A stretch of DNA of 64,000 bases. Origin: Magicicada septendecula (lineage: Eukaryota; Arthropoda; Insecta; Hemiptera; Cicadidae). The stretch lies in the NCBI GenBank assembly GCA_034769895.1, contig JAWRYS010000717.1, forward strand, positions 310,001 through 374,000. Reading direction: 5' to 3'. The first letter of the stretch is position 1. The number at the start of each line of letters is the position of its first letter. The notes below the pieces were generated by a model. The model saw nothing but the letters and a program-made list of their open reading frames with translations, ran no database searches and was not told the DNA's origin. Positions 33,450 through 46,431 of the stretch are shown here, in pieces. Both the position numbers and the translations under genes were made by a program.

Positions 33450-36400
33450 ATTATTTTTGTTTCCAAAATCGTGGATTCTTGTGACTATGAGCTAAAGAAT
33501 TCCTATGGTTACAATAAAAATATATTACCTTATTCTACGTATACATAAATAATAATGTGTGATGTTACAATCTGTTCTGTGGTGTCGTTAAATGTGTTTT
33601 GTAAGTTCGTGTTTAACTAATAGGTTATATTTAACTTTAACAAGTTTTTAGCAAGTTTCATTTTACTTAAATAATCTGTGAAAGAGAAATATTTGTTTAT
33701 AGTGAGATTAATTTACCTTTAGTAAAATTTAGAGTGATCAGGGTTTTGGAAAATAAGTAATTTAATTGTACTTAACACCTCAGCATGACTCGGTGTCTTC
33801 GTTCGTTTGATCGGGTAGGATTTGGCTGCAATAAGTTCTGTTTTCATTAATTTTGGGGCTTCAATGGTTTGGGCATCTTTTTCATAATGTATCTGGATGT
33901 TCTTTTCGGGTAATTTTCCGTTTAATTGCCTTGGATCTCGAGTTGGCTGCTATAAATGGTCGTCTGCTTCTTATGCTGTCATGGTTAAGAACTTTAATTA
34001 CTTTTTTACATTATTTTAACAGAAAATCGTTCTTCCCAACATTGGCTTCTGTATTCTCTCAATGACGCTTCACTTCTTTCTAACGGTATTCATCGGTAAT
34101 CCTCTTCAACTGCTGTTTCCATGGCAACTGCATGATTTCGATTGGTTGATTTTGAGATGATGTATTGTTATCAAAATTCGAATTCTTCGTATATCTTCTG
34201 ATTGCTGTTTTTCCTCTATCTTCCTTCCTGGTTATTAAATATTGTCACTATAGAATTTATTTCCTTTCATAGATTATTTTGATACCCCACAAGTTTGGGT
34301 AATTTTAGATTTTATGTTTTTACAGTTATGTTAATGCTTGTTAATTACATTTCTTTTTGTATACAAATGCTTATTATAATATTTTGTTTTACAAATGATT
34401 TACAATTTATTCTTGGTGAATCCTTCACCTCAGATTTGCTAAATTCTTTGTTAATTTGTTATAATTTTTAGTTGTTTGGTTCTGGCAGTTATGCCCTTTC
34501 ATAGGCCTGAGTAGCCATTATGTTATTTGACTTATTTCATTTAAATCACATTTTGTTTCAGCCTAATGGGCTTTACTTCGTTATTATTATTGGTTGTGTT
34601 GTATTTTGAGTCTGTTGGTGTTTTGATTACATGTCAATATTGCTTTCTCTATCTTAATATTTAAAACATAACAATTAGGCTTATGGACTGCAAGTTTCTT
34701 TCAGCCATATCCTATTCATAACATTAAAACGAACAGTTCTTTATAAGTTGTTAGGGTTATTATTTTGAATGAGAAATATTATCACTTCCTTCCAACTTAT
34801 TATTTGCTAATTTTTTGTTTACAATACATATTATTTTTATTGTGATAAACAACATCACTTTTATGAAATTTATAACTATCCCTTATAACATGGGTGTTTT
34901 TGATTTGTCTTTAATTTCTTAATTTTTAAACAATCTTTACATTCTCTCCATGTTAACACCTTCAATTTATTCTTTCCTGGGATCCTCCCTTTTAATTACT
35001 ATCGGTTATAATTAAACTTAAATCCCTTAAACATCTTTTCTTAAATAATAATGTCATCATCACTTTCCAGTGTTCAGTATATCTTATTCTGTAATTCATA
35101 CTTAATACTATTTTTCACCATATATTTATTCACTGTTAATTTTCCACTTTTAAACCTTTAGTGTTTTTTACAGATTTATTAAGTGTCTATTTTCTTTATT
35201 ATTCACTATTTCTTATAATAGTTATATTCTATATCTTACACTATTCCCATTTATACCTCACCTTCACTTTTAAATTATCTATAGTTAATTATAATTTAAT
35301 TAGCGTACCTTCCTTATCACTTCACTTTGGGGTTTTTACACATACACTATTGCACTGTATCACTGTTTATACTATGTGTTTTTTTTAGTGGGTAATCCCT
35401 ATACTTATTTCTCTTTCATTACAATATATCCTTAATACTATTAACAATTTTATGTTCTTACAATACTATTTTTACATCTAATTCTCAGTTGGGGTTTAGT
35501 TTGCTTTTTTGTCATTTTAATCTTTAACCTTTGTTAATAGGGTTCCTTCCCTAAATCATTTTGTCCATTAATGGGTAATAACAGTTACTTTTTCCTTTCT
35601 CATAGAGGAATTATTGGTTTGGTTCCAATGTTATTCTTGAGTGCATTATTTCTCCTTCTCCTATGCTTTATTACTTGTTTGTGTATCATTATTGGTTTTC
35701 ATTTCTATCTATTTCCCTCCTTCTTCATTTTCATCGTATTTGGTTAATACTTTGGTTTTTCCATCCTCTCCTTTGGGTACATTTCGACGTGTTACATTGG
35801 GTCGTTTAATTCCATGAACTTGTTTCATTTTTGTTTGGGTTTTGGATTTTTTCCTTTTTTTCCTTTGGTTTGGTTACATTCTTGTTTACTCTTCGTGGAT
35901 CCCTTCTTCATTTCTTTCCTTTTGTTGGGTCAATCACTTGGGTTAGGTCAAAGTCGTCGTTTGTCGAGTCATAGTTCTTATATTTTATTTAAATTAATTA
36001 TTTTTATTTAACATGAAGTATTATTTTAGATTCAATATTGTTTTGTTCATCCCTGGTATTGGGTTGGCTTATTTGTATTGTAACATAATGCCTCTCCTTG
36101 AAAATTGATCATTTTGATAAAACACTAGCATAGTTTTTTATGAAATTATCAGTTATATATAATCTTTTTCCTTTTCTTTCTGGTTTGTTTCTCCATTCTT
36201 TATATCTCTTCTTACTTAATTCATTCCATTTTATTTGGATCTGTTTTTATGTATTTCCATTGGTGTGTTCTCCCTTATACACAATTTTTCCCTAACTTTT
36301 TAGTAGCTGGTTTCTTCCATTACTACTCATTTTTCTGAGACCAGAGGAACATCATCTCTGCTCAGTTTATTTGATTGCTGGACTTTTCAACAGTCAATCT

Positions 36401-37759
36401 TAAATACCTTTTTTGTCAACTTGTGACTTAATAATAATTATAATATATTTTGGGATTGTCCACCTTGTGGTTTGTTTTTAGATCACTTTGGCCTTTTACT
36501 CATTCTTCCTTCCGCTGTACCTTTGCTATATACTGTCATTTGCTCATACAGTTGATTGTTTTTTATTTATTCATATGTTAATTTCATCATATCTAACCTT
36601 TCATTATTTTGTTTTCTATTCTTCTAGTGATCATTTTAATTATCTTAGACATTTGTATTCTTTTCTTAATTATTTAGCAATATTCTGCTTTAGCCATAGC
36701 TTGTATATTTGTTTTATACATAACTTCTGTTTTTCTTTGTACCAGTTCAGATTTTTTTTTTTTGTCGTAGAATACATTGAATTCATTATTATTTCAGGTA
36801 TTTATCTTATCAGTTTTTAGCTTGATTTTATTTTTGTTTATTTTATTTTGTATTAAATATCATTTTTGATAATTCTTTGTAAGTTAATTCTCTTACTTTA
36901 TAGGAATTTTTGTAGCGTATTCCTTTTTTGGTACTTTTTGTTTAATTATTTTATATACTTCATATATCAACTTTTTAATAGACTGTAAGTTGATTTCACT
37001 TAGTAGGAATTTATGTAACTTATTCCTTAGTTTTTATATATATATTTTTTTTATTTTAGGCCTCATAAGTTATCGAAATGTTGTTGCAAGTTGTGCTCAC
37101 ATAATTTTTGAATTTTGGCATTTGTTTATTTTATTTATAGTAATTTAGTTTTCTTCATAGAATTTCTTTATTGAAGCTTGGTTGTAAACTCCTTTTACTT
37201 TCTTGGTGGTTATATTACTTATCTCATAAGTATTGTTTCCATTGTCCTTCGTGATGACATATGGTCATTCATATTATTATACATAAGTTTATACACTATT
37301 ACTCTATATAGGACCATGTTTTTTATACTTTTTTGTAAGTTGACTTCTCCTTTTCTTTCCTTGTTATTGCCTTCTCTTGTATATTTCACTCTTTGTGGGC
37401 TTTCTCCTCTACTCCTTCAAATGTCAGATGGTTAACATTTATTCTGGATAATATATAATTTCACTTGTTGCAATTAATATAGGAGTATTAGTGTTTGAGA
37501 GTATATTGGGTTTATACATAGTTGTATACTTATTACATAGTCAATTTTATTAATTCCATTCCTTATTCAAGCCTTCTCCTTTATTATTCTACACTTTGAT
37601 GTTCTGCTTCTCTACTCCTTCAAAGGTTAGTTGGTTAAACCTTTATTCTGGATGATATATAATTTATAAATCATGGTTTATTATGCGTTCCATCGATTGA
37701 TTGGTTCCAATTACTTCTTGATGGAATCCAAAGTTCTGGCGGGTTGCGTTTATTATACG

Positions 37760-39304
37760 CTATGCGGAAATTCTATGCTGGATCACTGCTGAAAGGTATC
37801 CAGTCGTAGTCTTCTTCTTCTGGTTGGTTACTTCCGGATCTAACTCCTTCAACATTATTGACCTGCAGTATATTTTCAGCCTTCTCTTCCCTTTGTATTC
37901 GGATCGCTCTGCCTTCTCCGTCCTTATGAAGTAATTCTCTGCTACCTGGTATAGCACTTCTTCTACTACCATGGGTTCCCCTCTATCCATGTCTACATTG
38001 TTCACTTTATGAGGTGGTTTATTAATCAGAGGAGTTAATGGTAATTCCTTTGTTAATGTCATTATTAAATTTTTATTTTGCATTTCCAATGCTGGTGGAT
38101 TCCTGTGTTTTAGAAACCTTTGTAATTTGTGACACACTATTTTGTTGTGGGTCCTTTCTATTTCTTGTATCTTCCATTTATGTATTGTTTTGCTGAAGTT
38201 TTCCTCCGCTAGCTTGCTGTGAATTCCCTCTATAATTGCTGTTGAGGTCCTCCTACAATCTTTATACTTCATTAATTTGCTTTGGTAGGTAAGGGGCAAA
38301 TTAAACACGTCAATGAGTCCGCTCTTCATCATTTCTAATTCTTCTCTGGTTTTTACTGGTTTCTTTTTATACACTCTTCCCAATTCCTCTGTTTTCTTAA
38401 TTTTATTAATTATTCGGTTCTTCTTTCTTCCTCTTCTGTTGTTGGTTTTTATGTGCTTGATTTTCTCAGTGTTATTGTTACCTTGATTTTCAGAAAACAA
38501 TACACTTGATTCTTCTACAATTTCCATCTCCTTACTACCTTCAGAAGTGGTGTCTGGTGTTTCATTCACTGGTTTGAAATCACTATCTACTGTTTCATTC
38601 AGTTGATCTACCGGATAACTTGTTTCTTCCCATCTCTTGTTCATCCCCGTTCTCGTCTGCTTGATTTCTTCCCGAAATCCTATTAGTATGAACCTGAATT
38701 CTTCTCTGTTTCTCTCACCGTTTTCCTTTATTTGTTGTAGGAATGTCACCTGATTATTTTCAATATTGTTATTTACTATTTCAAAATCCTTTTTTATCTG
38801 CCTCTTCAGCTCCTCACTCTTCTTTTCTAATGTTTCTTGGCTTCTCATCAGGGCTTCATGGTTGTTCTCCATTTTATTATTTAGGAGTTCCATGTTCTCA
38901 TTGATTTGCTTCTTCAATTCTTCACTGTTTCTGTCCAGCTTGTCATTCAGGAACTCCCTGTCTTCTCTCCTTCCCTCTTGCAATGATTCTAATTTTGTAT
39001 TCAGTTCTTCCTTTTGTTTTTTAAAATTTTCATCAGTCTTCCCCTGGTTTTTGTTCATTTGTTCCATCATCATCCTCATCATGTTCTCCATCCTTGCCCC
39101 TTCGGTTGTTTTGTCTGGTTGGTCACCGACCATTACTCCCCCTTCCGGTTCTGGTTGAGTTGGATTTTCTGGTTGGTTTTCTTGATTATCCTCTTCGAAT
39201 AGCTCCCCGATCATTTCTTCGATTTCTTCCATCTCTTCTGGTTGACCTTCACCTTCAATTCCTTTCTGAGTGTCCTTTCTGGTAACCATGGAATGTCTCT
39301 TCAT
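37760..39304 (-). pseudogene. Gag-like ORF with frameshifted C-terminus, unit 4
   Basis: Open for 514 codons, but a 10-bp deletion (GTGTGTATTA, at 37911) shifts the frame after residue 463. The normal acidic EEEDYDWIPF tail is replaced by a basic one that includes KGKRRLKIYC. The first 463 residues are full length, with L31M, E88G, A91D, K135N, I158T and E186V relative to unit 2. It could still make a near-complete protein, so broken is a judgement based on the conserved tail of the other units. Confidence 0.6.
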
Positions 39305-39351
39305 AGTCGCCGTTGGCCTTCTTTTAAAGCCTCACCGGTTGGTCGCCAATC

Positions 39352-39931
39352 TGTAACGATATTAATTTGTGCGTACCTGTAAAATGTACACCAATTTTGT
39401 ATGTGTAATAATGATGAGTGCGTTCGTCTCGCACCGGGGTCGTTACGTTAATGTTCGCGGCTAACGATGTCCGTAGCGTTCCGGTAATCACCTGTATAAC
39501 ACGGCAGTAACCTTAACCTGTTGTTTATAGGGGTGTGTTAATCCCGGGTAGCGCCAAGTCGTTATATAAAACAACTAAAATTATTGTCTGATGAGTTATC
39601 AGCGGTGACGGTCGGGCATTCAAATAATTCCCGCTCGCACAGCCGTCTGAATTGTCGATGCTGTTACGCAAATGACAACTTGTTCGCTTCTCATCAAATC
39701 TATTCTTAAGTAAACACTAGTAATATATAAAGAACTCCCTATGAAATAATAACGACGGTTACTCCCTGTAATAGTGATTTTTAATAGGTGATAATTCAAA
39801 TATTCAAATTGACAACTATATAATGATAAAATTTGCACCGACTGATTACATGAACTCTTGTCCTCTGGGCTTGATGAATCGATCAAGGAAACAACTATCT
39901 TCTGTATGGCTGTGTACATTGAAGTATTACA
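39352..39931 (-). mobile_element. LTR-like segment, unit 4
   Basis: 580 bp, same ends, second variant group; retains GAGTTATCAG. Confidence 0.4.
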
Positions 39932-42900
39932 ATTATTTTTGTTTCCAAAATCGTGGATTCTTGTGACTATGAGCTAAAGAATTCCTATGGTTACAATAAA
40001 AATATATTACCTTATTCTACGTATACATAAATAATAATGTGTGATGTTACAATCTGTTCTGTGGTGTCGTTAAATGTGTTTTGTAAGTTCGTGTTTAACT
40101 AATAGGTTATATTTAACGTTAACAAGTTTTTAGCAAGTTTCATTTTACTTAAATAATCTGTGAAAGAGAAATATTTGTTTATAGTGAGATTAATTTACCT
40201 TTAGTAAAATTTAGAGTGATCAGGGTTTTGGAAAATAAGTAATTTAATTGTACTTAACACCTCAGCATGACTCGGTGTCTTCGTTCGTTTGATCGGGTAG
40301 GATTTGGCTGCAATAAGTTCTGTTTTCATTAATTTTGGGGCTTCAATGGTTTGGGCATCTTTTTCATAATGTATCTGGATGTTCTTTTCGGGTAATTTTC
40401 CGTTTAATTGCCTTGGATCTCGAGTTGGCTGCTATAAATGGTCGTCTGCTTCTTATGCTGTCATGGTTAAGAACTTTAATTACTTTTTTACATTATTTTA
40501 ACAGAAAATCGTTCTTCCCAACATTGGCTTCTGTATTCTCTCAATGACGCTTCACTTCTTTCTAACGGTATTCATCGGTAATCCTCTTCAACTGCTGTTT
40601 CCATGGCAACTGCATGATTTCGATTGGTTGATTTTGAGATGATGTATTGTTATCAAAATTCGAATTCTTCGTATATCTTCTGATTGCTGTTTTTCCTCTA
40701 TCTTCCTTCCTGGTTATTAAATATTGTCACTATAGAATTTATTTCCTTTCATAGATTATTTTGATACCCCACAAGTTTGGGTAATTTTAGATTTTATGTT
40801 TTTACAGTTATGTTAATGCTTGTTAATTACATTTCTTTTTGTATACAAATGCTTATTATAATATTTTGTTTTACAAATGATTTACAATTTATTCTTGGTG
40901 AATCCTTCACCTCAGATTTGCTAAATTCTTTGTTAATTTGTTATAATTTTTAGTTGTTTGGTTCTGGCAGTTATGCCCTTTCATAGGCCTGAGTAGCCAT
41001 TATGTTATTTGACTTATTTCATTTAAATCACATTTTGTTTCAGCCTAATGGGCTTTACTTCATTATTATTATTGGTTGTGTTGTATTTTGAGTCTGTTGG
41101 TGTTTTGATTACATGTCAATATTGCTTTCTCTATCTTAATATTTAAAACATAACAATTAGGCTTATGGACTGCAAGTTTCTTTCAGCCATATCCTATTCA
41201 TAACATTAAAACGAACAGTTCTTTATAAGTTATTAGGGTTATTATTTTGAATGAGAAATATTATCACTTCCTTCCAACTTATTATTTGCTAATTTTTTGT
41301 TTACAATACATATTATTTTTATTGTGATAAACAACATCACTTTTATGAAATTTATAACTATCCCTTATAACATGGGTGTTTTTGATTTGTCTTTAATTTC
41401 TTAATTTTTAAACAATCTTTACATTCTCTCCATGTTAACACCTTCAATTTATTCTTTCCTGGGATCCTCCCTTTTAATTACTATCGGTTATAATTAAACT
41501 TAAATCCCTTAAACATCTTTTCTTAAATAATAATGTCATCATCACTTTCCAGTGTTCAGTATATCTTATTCTGTAATTCATACTTAATACTATTTTTCAC
41601 CATATATTTATTCACTGTTAATTTTCCACTTTTAAACCTTTAGTGTTTTTTACAGATTTATTAAGTGTCTATTTTCTTTATTATTCACTATTTCTTATAA
41701 TAGTTATATTCTATATCTTACACTATTCCCATTTATACCTCACCTTCACTTTTAAATTATCTATAGTTAATTATAATTTAATTAGCGTACCTTCCTTATC
41801 ACTTCACTTTGGGGTTTTTACACATACACTATTGCACTGTATCACTGTTTATACTATGTGTTTTTTTTAGTGGGTAATCCCTATACTTATTTCTCTTTCA
41901 TTACAATATATCCTTAATACTATTAACAATTTTATGTTCTTACAATACTATTTTTACATCTAATTCTCAATTGGGGTTTAGTTTGCTTTTTTGTCATTTT
42001 AATCTTTAACCTTTGTTAATAGGGTTCCTTCCCTAAATCATTTTGTCCATTAATGGGTAATAACAGTTACTTTTTCCTTTCTCATAGAGGAATTATTGGT
42101 TTGGTTCCAATGTTATTCTTGAGTGCATTATTTCTCCTTCTCCTATGCTTTATTACTTATTTGTGTATCATTATTGGTTTTCATTTCTATCTATTTCCCT
42201 CCTTCTTCATTTTCATCGTATTTGGTTAATACTTTGGTTTTTCCATCCTCTCCTTTGGGTACATTTCGACGTGTTACATTGGGTCGTTTAATTCCATGAA
42301 CTTGTTTCATTTTTGTTTGGGTTTTGGATTTTTTCCTTTTTTTCCTTTGGTTTGGTTACATTCTTGTTTACTCTTCGTGGATCCCTTCTTCATTTCTTTC
42401 CTTTTGTTGGGTCAATCACTTGGGTTAGGTCAAAGTCGTCGTTTGTCGAGTCATAGTTCTTATATTTTATTTAAATTAATTATTTTTATTTAACATGAAG
42501 TATTATTTTAGATTCAATATTGTTTTGTTCATCCCTGGTATTGGGTTGGCTTATTTGTATTGTAACATAATGCCTCTCCTTGAAAATTGATCATTTTGAT
42601 AAAACACTAGCATAGTTTTTTATGAAATTATCAGTTATATATAATCTTTTTCCTTTTCTTTCTGGTTTGTTTCTCCATTCTTTATATCTCTTCTTACTTA
42701 ATTCATTCCATTTTATTTGGATCTGTTTTTATGTATTTCCATTGGTGTGTTCTCCCTTATACACAATTTTTTCCCTAACTTTTTAGTAGCTGGTTTCTTC
42801 CATTACTACTCATTTTTCTGAGACCAGAGGAACATCATCTCTGCTCAGTTTATTTGATTGCTGGACTTTTCAACAGTCAATCTTAAATACTTTTTTTGTC

Positions 42901-44262
42901 AACTTGTGACTTAATAATAATTATAATATATTTTGGGATTGTCCACCTTGTGGTTTGTTTTTAGATCACTTTGGCCTTTTACTCATTCTTCCTTCCGCTG
43001 TACCTTTGCTATATACTGTCATTTGCTCATACAGTTGATTGTTTTTTATTTATTCATATGTTAATTTCATCATATCTAACCTTTCATTATTTTGTTTTCT
43101 ATTCTTCTAGTGATCATTTTAATTATCTTAGACATTTGTATTCTTTTCTTAATTATTTAGCAATATTCTGCTTTAGCCATAGCTTGTATATTTGTTTTAT
43201 ACATAACTTCTCTTTTTCTTTGTACCAGTTCAGATTTTTTTTTTTTTTGTCGTAGAATACATTGAATTCATTATTATTTCAGGTATTTATCTTATCAGTT
43301 TTTAGCTTGATTTTATTTTTGTTTATTTTATTTTGTATTAAATATCATTTTTGATAATTCTTTGTAAGTTAATTCTCTTACTTTATAGGAATTTTTGTAG
43401 CGTATTCCTTTTTTGGTACTTTTTGTTTAATTATTTTATATACTTCATATATCAACTTTTTAATAGACTGTAAGTTGATTTCACTTAGTAGGAATTTATG
43501 TAACTTATTCCTTAGTTTTTATATATATATATATTTTTTTTTATTTTAGGCCTCATAAGTTATCGAAATGTTGTTGCAAGTTGTGCTCACATAATTTTTG
43601 AATTTTGGCATTTGTTTATTTTATTTATAGTAATTTAGTTTTCTTCATAGAATTTCTTTATTGAAGCTTGGTTGTAAACTCCTTTTACTTTCTTGGTGGT
43701 TATATTACTTATCTCATAAGTATTGTTTCCATTGTCCTTCGTGATGACATATGGTCATTCATATTATTATACATAAGTTTATACACTATTACTCTATATA
43801 GGACCATGTTTTTTATACTTTTTTGTAAGTTGACTTCTCCTTTTCTTTCCTTGTTATTGCCTTCTCTTGTATATTTCACTCTTTGTGGGCTTTCTCCTCT
43901 ACTCCTTCAAATGTCAGATGGTTAACATTTATTCTGGATAATATATAATTTCACTTGTTGCAATTAATATAGGAGTATTAGAGTTTGAGAGTATATTGGG
44001 TTTATACATAGTTGTATACTTATTACATAGTCAATTTTATTAATTCCATTCCTTATTCAAGCCTTCTCCTTTATTATTCTACACTTTGATGTTCTGCTTC
44101 TCTACTCCTTCAAAGGTTAGTTGGTTAAACCTTTATTCTGGATGATATATATTTTATAAATCATGGTTTATTATGCATTCCATCGATTGATTGGTTCCAA
44201 TTACTTCTTGATGGAATCCAAAGTTCTGGCGGGTTGCGTTTATTATATGCTATGCGGAAATT

Positions 44263-45804
44263 CTATGCTGGATCACTGCTGAAAGGTATCCAGTCGTAGT
44301 CTTCTTCTTCTGGTTGGTTACTTCCGGATCTAACTCCTTCAACATTATTGACCTGCAGTATATTTTCAGCCTTCTCTTCCCTTTGTATTCGGATCGCTCT
44401 GGTGTGTATTACCGTCTCCGTCCTTATGAAGTAATTCTCTGCTACCTGGTATAGCACTTCTTCTACTACCATGGGTTCCCCTCTATCCATGTCTACATTG
44501 TTCACTTTATGAGGTGGTTTATTAATCAGAGGAGTTAATGGTAATTCCTTTGTTAATGTCATTATTAAATTTTTATTTTGCATTTCCAATGCTGGTGGAT
44601 TCCTGTGTTTTAGAAACCTTTGTAATTTGTGACACACTATTTTGTTGTGGGTCCTTTCTATTTCTTGTATCTTCCATTTATGTATTGTTTTGCTGAAGTT
44701 TTCCTCCGCTAGCTTGCTGTGAATTCCCTCTATAATTGCTGTTGAGGTCCTCCTACAATCTTTATACTTCATTAATTTGCTTTGGTAGGTAAGGGGCAAA
44801 TTAAACACGTCAATGAGTCCGCTCTTCATCATTTCTAATTCTTCTCTGGTTTTTACTGGTTTCTTTTTATATACTCTTCCCAATTCCTCTGTTTTCTTAA
44901 TTTTATTAATTATTCGGTTCTTCTTTCTTCCTCTTCTGTTGTTGGTTTTTATGTGCTTGATTTTCTCAGTGTTATTGTTACCTTGATTTTCAGAAAACAA
45001 TACACTTGATTCTTCTACAATTTCCATCTCCTTACTACCTTCAGAAGTGGTGTCTGGTGTTTCATTCACTGGTTTGAAATCACTATCTACTGTTTCATTC
45101 AGTTGATCTACCGGGTAACTTGTTTCTTCCCATCTCTTGTTCATCCCCGTTCTCGTCTGCTTGATTTCTTCCCGAAATCCTATTAGTATGAACCTGAATT
45201 CTTCTCTGTTTCTCTCACCGTTTTCCTTTATTTGTTGTAGGAATGTCTCCTGATTATTTTCAATATTGTTATTTACTATTTCAAAATCCTTTTTTATCTG
45301 CCTCTTCAGCTCCTCACTCTTCTTTTCTAATATTTCTTGGCTTCTCATCAGGGCTTCATGGTTGTTCTCCATTTTATTATTTAGGAGTTCCATGTTCTCC
45401 TTGATTTGCTTCTTCAATTCTTCACTGTTTCTGTCCAGCTTGTCATTTAGGAACTCCCTGTCTTCTCTCCTTCCCTCTTGCAATGATTCTAATTTTGTAT
45501 TCAATTCTTCCTTTTGTTTTTTAAAATTTTCAGCAGTCTTCTCCTGGTTTTTGTTCATTTGTTCCATCATCATCCTCATCATGTTCTCCATCCTTGCCCC
45601 TTCGGTTGTTTTGTCTGGTTGGTCACCGACCATTACTCCCCCTTCCGGTTCTGGTTGAGTAGGATTTTCTGGTTGGTTTTCTTGATTATCCTCTTCGAAT
45701 AGCTCCCCGATCAGTTCTTCGATTTCTTCCATCTCTTCTGGTTGACCTTCACCTTCAATTCCTTTCTGAGTGTCCTTTCTGGTAACCATGGAATGTCTCT
45801 TCAT
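44263..45804 (-). CDS. Gag-like coiled-coil protein, 513 aa, unit 5
   Basis: Intact ORF with the same protein as units 1 and 2. One synonymous change (TTTATATACTCTT near 44867 against TTTATACACTCTT) separates it from unit 2. It is preceded on the minus strand by an LTR-like segment at 45852-46431. Downstream the next element-like feature is the LTR-like segment of unit 4, about 4.3 kb away, with no pol between. Confidence 0.6.
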   Translation of the reverse strand: MKRHSMVTRKDTQKGIEGEGQPEEMEEIEELIGELFEEDNQENQPENPTQPEPEGGVMVGDQPDKTTEGARMENMMRMMMEQMNKNQEKTAENFKKQKEELNTKLESLQEGRREDREFLNDKLDRNSEELKKQIKENMELLNNKMENNHEALMRSQEILEKKSEELKRQIKKDFEIVNNNIENNQETFLQQIKENGERNREEFRFILIGFREEIKQTRTGMNKRWEETSYPVDQLNETVDSDFKPVNETPDTTSEGSKEMEIVEESSVLFSENQGNNNTEKIKHIKTNNRRGRKKNRIINKIKKTEELGRVYKKKPVKTREELEMMKSGLIDVFNLPLTYQSKLMKYKDCRRTSTAIIEGIHSKLAEENFSKTIHKWKIQEIERTHNKIVCHKLQRFLKHRNPPALEMQNKNLIMTLTKELPLTPLINKPPHKVNNVDMDRGEPMVVEEVLYQVAENYFIRTETVIHTRAIRIQREEKAENILQVNNVEGVRSGSNQPEEEDYDWIPFSSDPA

Positions 45805-45851
45805 AGTCGCCGTTGGCCTTCTTTTAAAGCCTCACCGGTTGGTCGCCAATC

Positions 45852-46431
45852 TGTAACGATATTAATTTGTGCGTACCTGTAAAATGTACACCAATTTTGT
45901 ATGTGTAATAATGATGAGTGCGTTCGTCTCGCACCGGGGTCATTACGATAATGTTCGCGGCTAACGATGTCCGTAGCGTTGCGGTAATCACCTGTATAAC
46001 ACGGCAGTAACCTTAACCTGTTGTTTATAGGGGTGTGTTAATCCCAGGTAGCGCCAAGTCGTTATATAAAACAACTAAAATTATTGTCTGATGAGTTATC
46101 AGCGGTGACGGTCGGGCATTCAAATAATTCCCGCTCGCACAGCCGTCTGAATTGTCGATGCTGTTACGCAAATGACAACTTGTTCGCTTCTCATCAAATC
46201 TGTTCTTAAGTAAACACTAGTAATGTATAAAGAACTCCCTATGAAATAATAACGACGGTTACTCCCTGTAATAGTGATTTTTAATAGGTGATAATTCAAA
46301 TATTCAAATTGACAATTATATAATGATAAAATTTGCACCGACTGGTTACATGAACTCTTGTCCTCTGGGCTTGATGAATCAATCAAGGAAACAACTATCT
46401 TCTGTATGGCTGTGTACATTGAAGTATTACA
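45852..46431 (-). mobile_element. LTR-like segment, unit 5
   Basis: 580 bp, first variant group as in units 1 and 2 (GGGGTCATTACGATAATG). Confidence 0.4.

Larger units (their letters stand above)
30096..36563. repeat. 6.5-kb macrosatellite unit 3 (type B)
   Basis: 6,468 bp, joined to unit 2 through the six-T run 30091-30096. It shares with unit 6 a 3-bp deletion at CTGGATATATATAA (30980), a substituted block inside the gag-like ORF and GAGTTGTCAG at 33112. Its right half differs from that of unit 6, for example CTCAGTTGGGG at 35486, which it shares with unit 7. Arms hold no supported gene. Confidence 0.9.
36564..43046. repeat. 6.5-kb macrosatellite unit 4 (type C)
   Basis: 6,483 bp. The right half carries CTTCATTATTATT (41059), ATTACTTATTTGTG (42153) and AAATACTTTTTTTG (42886), all shared with the right half of unit 6 and absent from the other units I checked. 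Arms hold no supported gene. Confidence 0.9.
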